64,000 nt of DNA from JAUILH01 sp965230535 (lineage in GTDB: Bacteria > Bacteroidota > Bacteroidia > Flavobacteriales_D > JAUILH01): assembly GCA_965230535.1 (NCBI GenBank), contig OZ246009.1:310001-374000 (forward strand), given 5' to 3'. The position numbers and the translations under genes are program-made. The notes beneath the pieces are model-generated. The model had not been told where the DNA came from, did no database searches, and was given only the letters and a program-made list of their open reading frames with translations. Positions 63,058 through 64,000 of the stretch are shown one piece after another (positions within the stretch are counted from its first letter, which is position 1; every line of letters starts with the position of its first letter).

Positions 63058-63065
63058 CAAATATA
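63058..63065 (-). promoter_or_regulatory. Candidate -7 element for the adhesin leader/small RNA
   Basis: TATATTTG on the minus strand matches TAnnTTTG exactly and is the only such match in the minus direction between 62773 and 63215. The -33 position is T-rich but lacks TTG. Confidence 0.42.
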
Positions 63066-63215
63066 CAAATGAATTTAATGCGAAAAAGTCATTAATCGAC
63101 TTAATATTGGAATCCAATTTCGGTTTTATGTCTAAAGTACCTGAAAATGAAAACGTAATCTTTTTATTAAATTTATAGATTCAATCAAATTGGACTTAAA
63201 TAAATATTAGATGTA

Positions 63216-63590
63216 ATGGGAGATTATACTGTTGTTCAAACCAATTACTCGCCCAAGGTCAATTTAAAAGACAATGGGGAATTTAGCATTGAAGGTGTAT
63301 CACTTTCAGAGAATAGCCAGGCATTTTTTGAACCAATGATCAAATGGGCCAATGATTATTGCGAAAAGCCTGCAAATAAAACGCATGTTAACCTAAACCT
63401 TGAATACCTTGATTCCGGGTCTTTGGGATATTTTAACCGCTTTCTTGAAACACTGGATAACCTGCATAAGTCGGGGAAAAGCGTAGTTAATGTAACCTGG
63501 TGTTTTGAGGAAGATGATCAGGACATGGAAGATTATGGCAAGGATATTGAACAGATGTTTGCTTTTAACATTGATTTAAAATCCATATAG
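63216..63590 (+). CDS. SiaC-like (DUF1987) regulatory phosphoprotein
   Basis: A 124-residue cytosolic protein of DUF1987, the family of SiaC, which is phosphorylated by kinase SiaB and dephosphorylated by the membrane PP2C phosphatase SiaA to control diguanylate cyclase activity and aggregation in Pseudomonas. Family features: FSIEGVSLSENSQAFFEPMIKW (in part), then LNLEYLDSGSLGYFNRFLE. The usual NTSS phosphosite (Thr) is replaced by DSGS, with S67 at the Thr position. It is followed after 4 bp by a secreted gene cut by the window end; no SiaB kinase is seen in the window. Confidence 0.85.
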   Translation: MGDYTVVQTNYSPKVNLKDNGEFSIEGVSLSENSQAFFEPMIKWANDYCEKPANKTHVNLNLEYLDSGSLGYFNRFLETLDNLHKSGKSVVNVTWCFEEDDQDMEDYGKDIEQMFAFNIDLKSI

Positions 63591-63594
63591 ATAT

Positions 63595-64000
63595 ATGAGC
63601 AAGCTCCCAAATATAATTGTGTTAATGATATTTCTTATTGGGGGAGGAATCTATGCTCAGGAAGTGCCTTCTAAGGAGGAGAATATTCCATATCTGGTGA
63701 CTTTTGGTAAAGGAGCCGATAAGTCTTATGGAGACGATGATTATAACCAAACGTTCTTTTTTGTTCTTCCGGAGAATTACAACAAAGCTTTTTATATCAA
63801 GGTGTTCGACCCGGGAGTGGGTGGTGCCTATGATGAAAAAGTAGGCGAGTTCGATACTCAGACTAAATTCTCGGTCTATGGAGGAAAGGGATGCATAAGT
63901 AATAAGGATGCGCGAAAAACGGATCCCGTTGGTAATTACAAGAGTGGTACCTTATTGGGATCTAAAACTTTTGGAAAGGACGATAAGTACGATGGTAAAT
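63595..64000 (+). CDS. Secreted protein, truncated at window end
   Basis: An open frame from the ATG at 63595 to the window end (135 codons, no stop). It opens with a signal peptide (SKLPNIIVLMIFLIGGGIYAQ) and continues IPYLVTFGKGADKSYGDDDYNQTFFFVLPENY (in part), then VFDPGVGGAYDE, a Gly-rich turn-like segment (KFSVYGGKGCIS) and DPVGNYKSGTLLGSKTF. The strand-and-turn pattern resembles large Bacteroidota surface or OmpA-type proteins, but the family is not recognised. It is 4 bp from siaC, so probably cotranscribed. Confidence 0.78.
   Translation, partial: MSKLPNIIVLMIFLIGGGIYAQEVPSKEENIPYLVTFGKGADKSYGDDDYNQTFFFVLPENYNKAFYIKVFDPGVGGAYDEKVGEFDTQTKFSVYGGKGCISNKDARKTDPVGNYKSGTLLGSKTFGKDDKYDGK

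Larger units (their letters stand above)
62773..63215. other. 443-bp divergent intergenic region with structured element
   Basis: Between the adhesin operon (minus) and siaC (plus). It holds, on the minus strand, a -7 match (63065-63058), an internal hairpin (63029-63011) and a terminator-like hairpin (62996-62961). Nearer 62773 I find no minus-strand TAnnTTTG. For siaC only an imperfect TAAATTTA near 63168 is seen. No open frame is supported. Confidence 0.6.

Overview
The window is a 64 kb piece of a Bacteroidota chromosome, most likely from the order Flavobacteriales or a close relative. The evidence is the following. Three secreted proteins end in the type B sorting domain of the type IX secretion system (T9SS), and the T9SS/gliding lipoprotein SprE/PorW is encoded. 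There is a complete alternative complex III (ActA-F) followed by cytochrome oxidase subunits II and I. The DUF177-rpmF-plsX-fabH-accB-accC block is present. Several promoters fit the Bacteroidota pattern TTG - about 20 nt - TAnnTTTG, and start codons mostly lack Shine-Dalgarno sequences. I see no tRNA, rRNA, insertion sequence, prophage or CRISPR array. Apart from the repeat-bearing surface genes this looks like core chromosome. Many longest open frames begin at TTG or GTG upstream of a better ATG; such starts are corrected here, with reasons.

Layout. 0-3.4 kb (minus): a T9SS-exported fibronectin-type protein translationally coupled to riboflavin synthase. 3.4-10.8 kb (plus): leucyl aminopeptidase, pdxA, then DUF177-rpmF and plsX-fabH-accB-accC (fatty acid and phospholipid initiation), with intrinsic terminators after rpmF and accC. 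10.9-17.6 kb: lipoproteins, a SPOR protein and the magnesium channel MgtE. 18-30.8 kb (plus): actABCDEF-coxB-coxA, a quinol-to-oxygen electron transport chain, closed by a terminator. 30.9-34.7 kb: a beta-barrel-like protein, a small secreted protein of six perfect-length 20-residue repeats, a TetR regulator divergent from an alpha/beta hydrolase with two palindromes between them, and ruvB. 34.8-38.5 kb: an exported WD40-caspase protein and a DUF4476 lipoprotein. 38.7-46.2 kb (minus): a probable run sprE/porW - bestrophin - histidine kinase - response regulator - DUF3298 lipoprotein - methyltransferase. 46.4-50.8 kb: an M23 peptidase, a SpoIIE/PP2C-type phosphatase and a von Willebrand A protein. 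50.8-54.8 kb (minus): a GH92 alpha-mannosidase and an LD-carboxypeptidase. 54.9-62.8 kb (minus): two large T9SS surface proteins, one with seven tandem repeats of 225-231 bp, plus small secreted proteins. 63.2-64 kb (plus): a SiaC-like phosphoprotein and a truncated secreted gene.

The points most worth a second look are these: a His-rich linker plus helix-hairpin-helix domain fused to ActC, and a low-complexity insertion in ActB; the 20-residue Cys-containing repeat protein; a structured, promoter- and terminator-flanked element upstream of the giant adhesin operon that could be a small RNA or an attenuator; the exported WD40-caspase; tandem TetR-type palindromes; and a SiaC homologue with an altered phosphosite in the same window as a SiaA-like phosphatase. 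All assignments are from reading the sequence and remembered family features; no searches were run.
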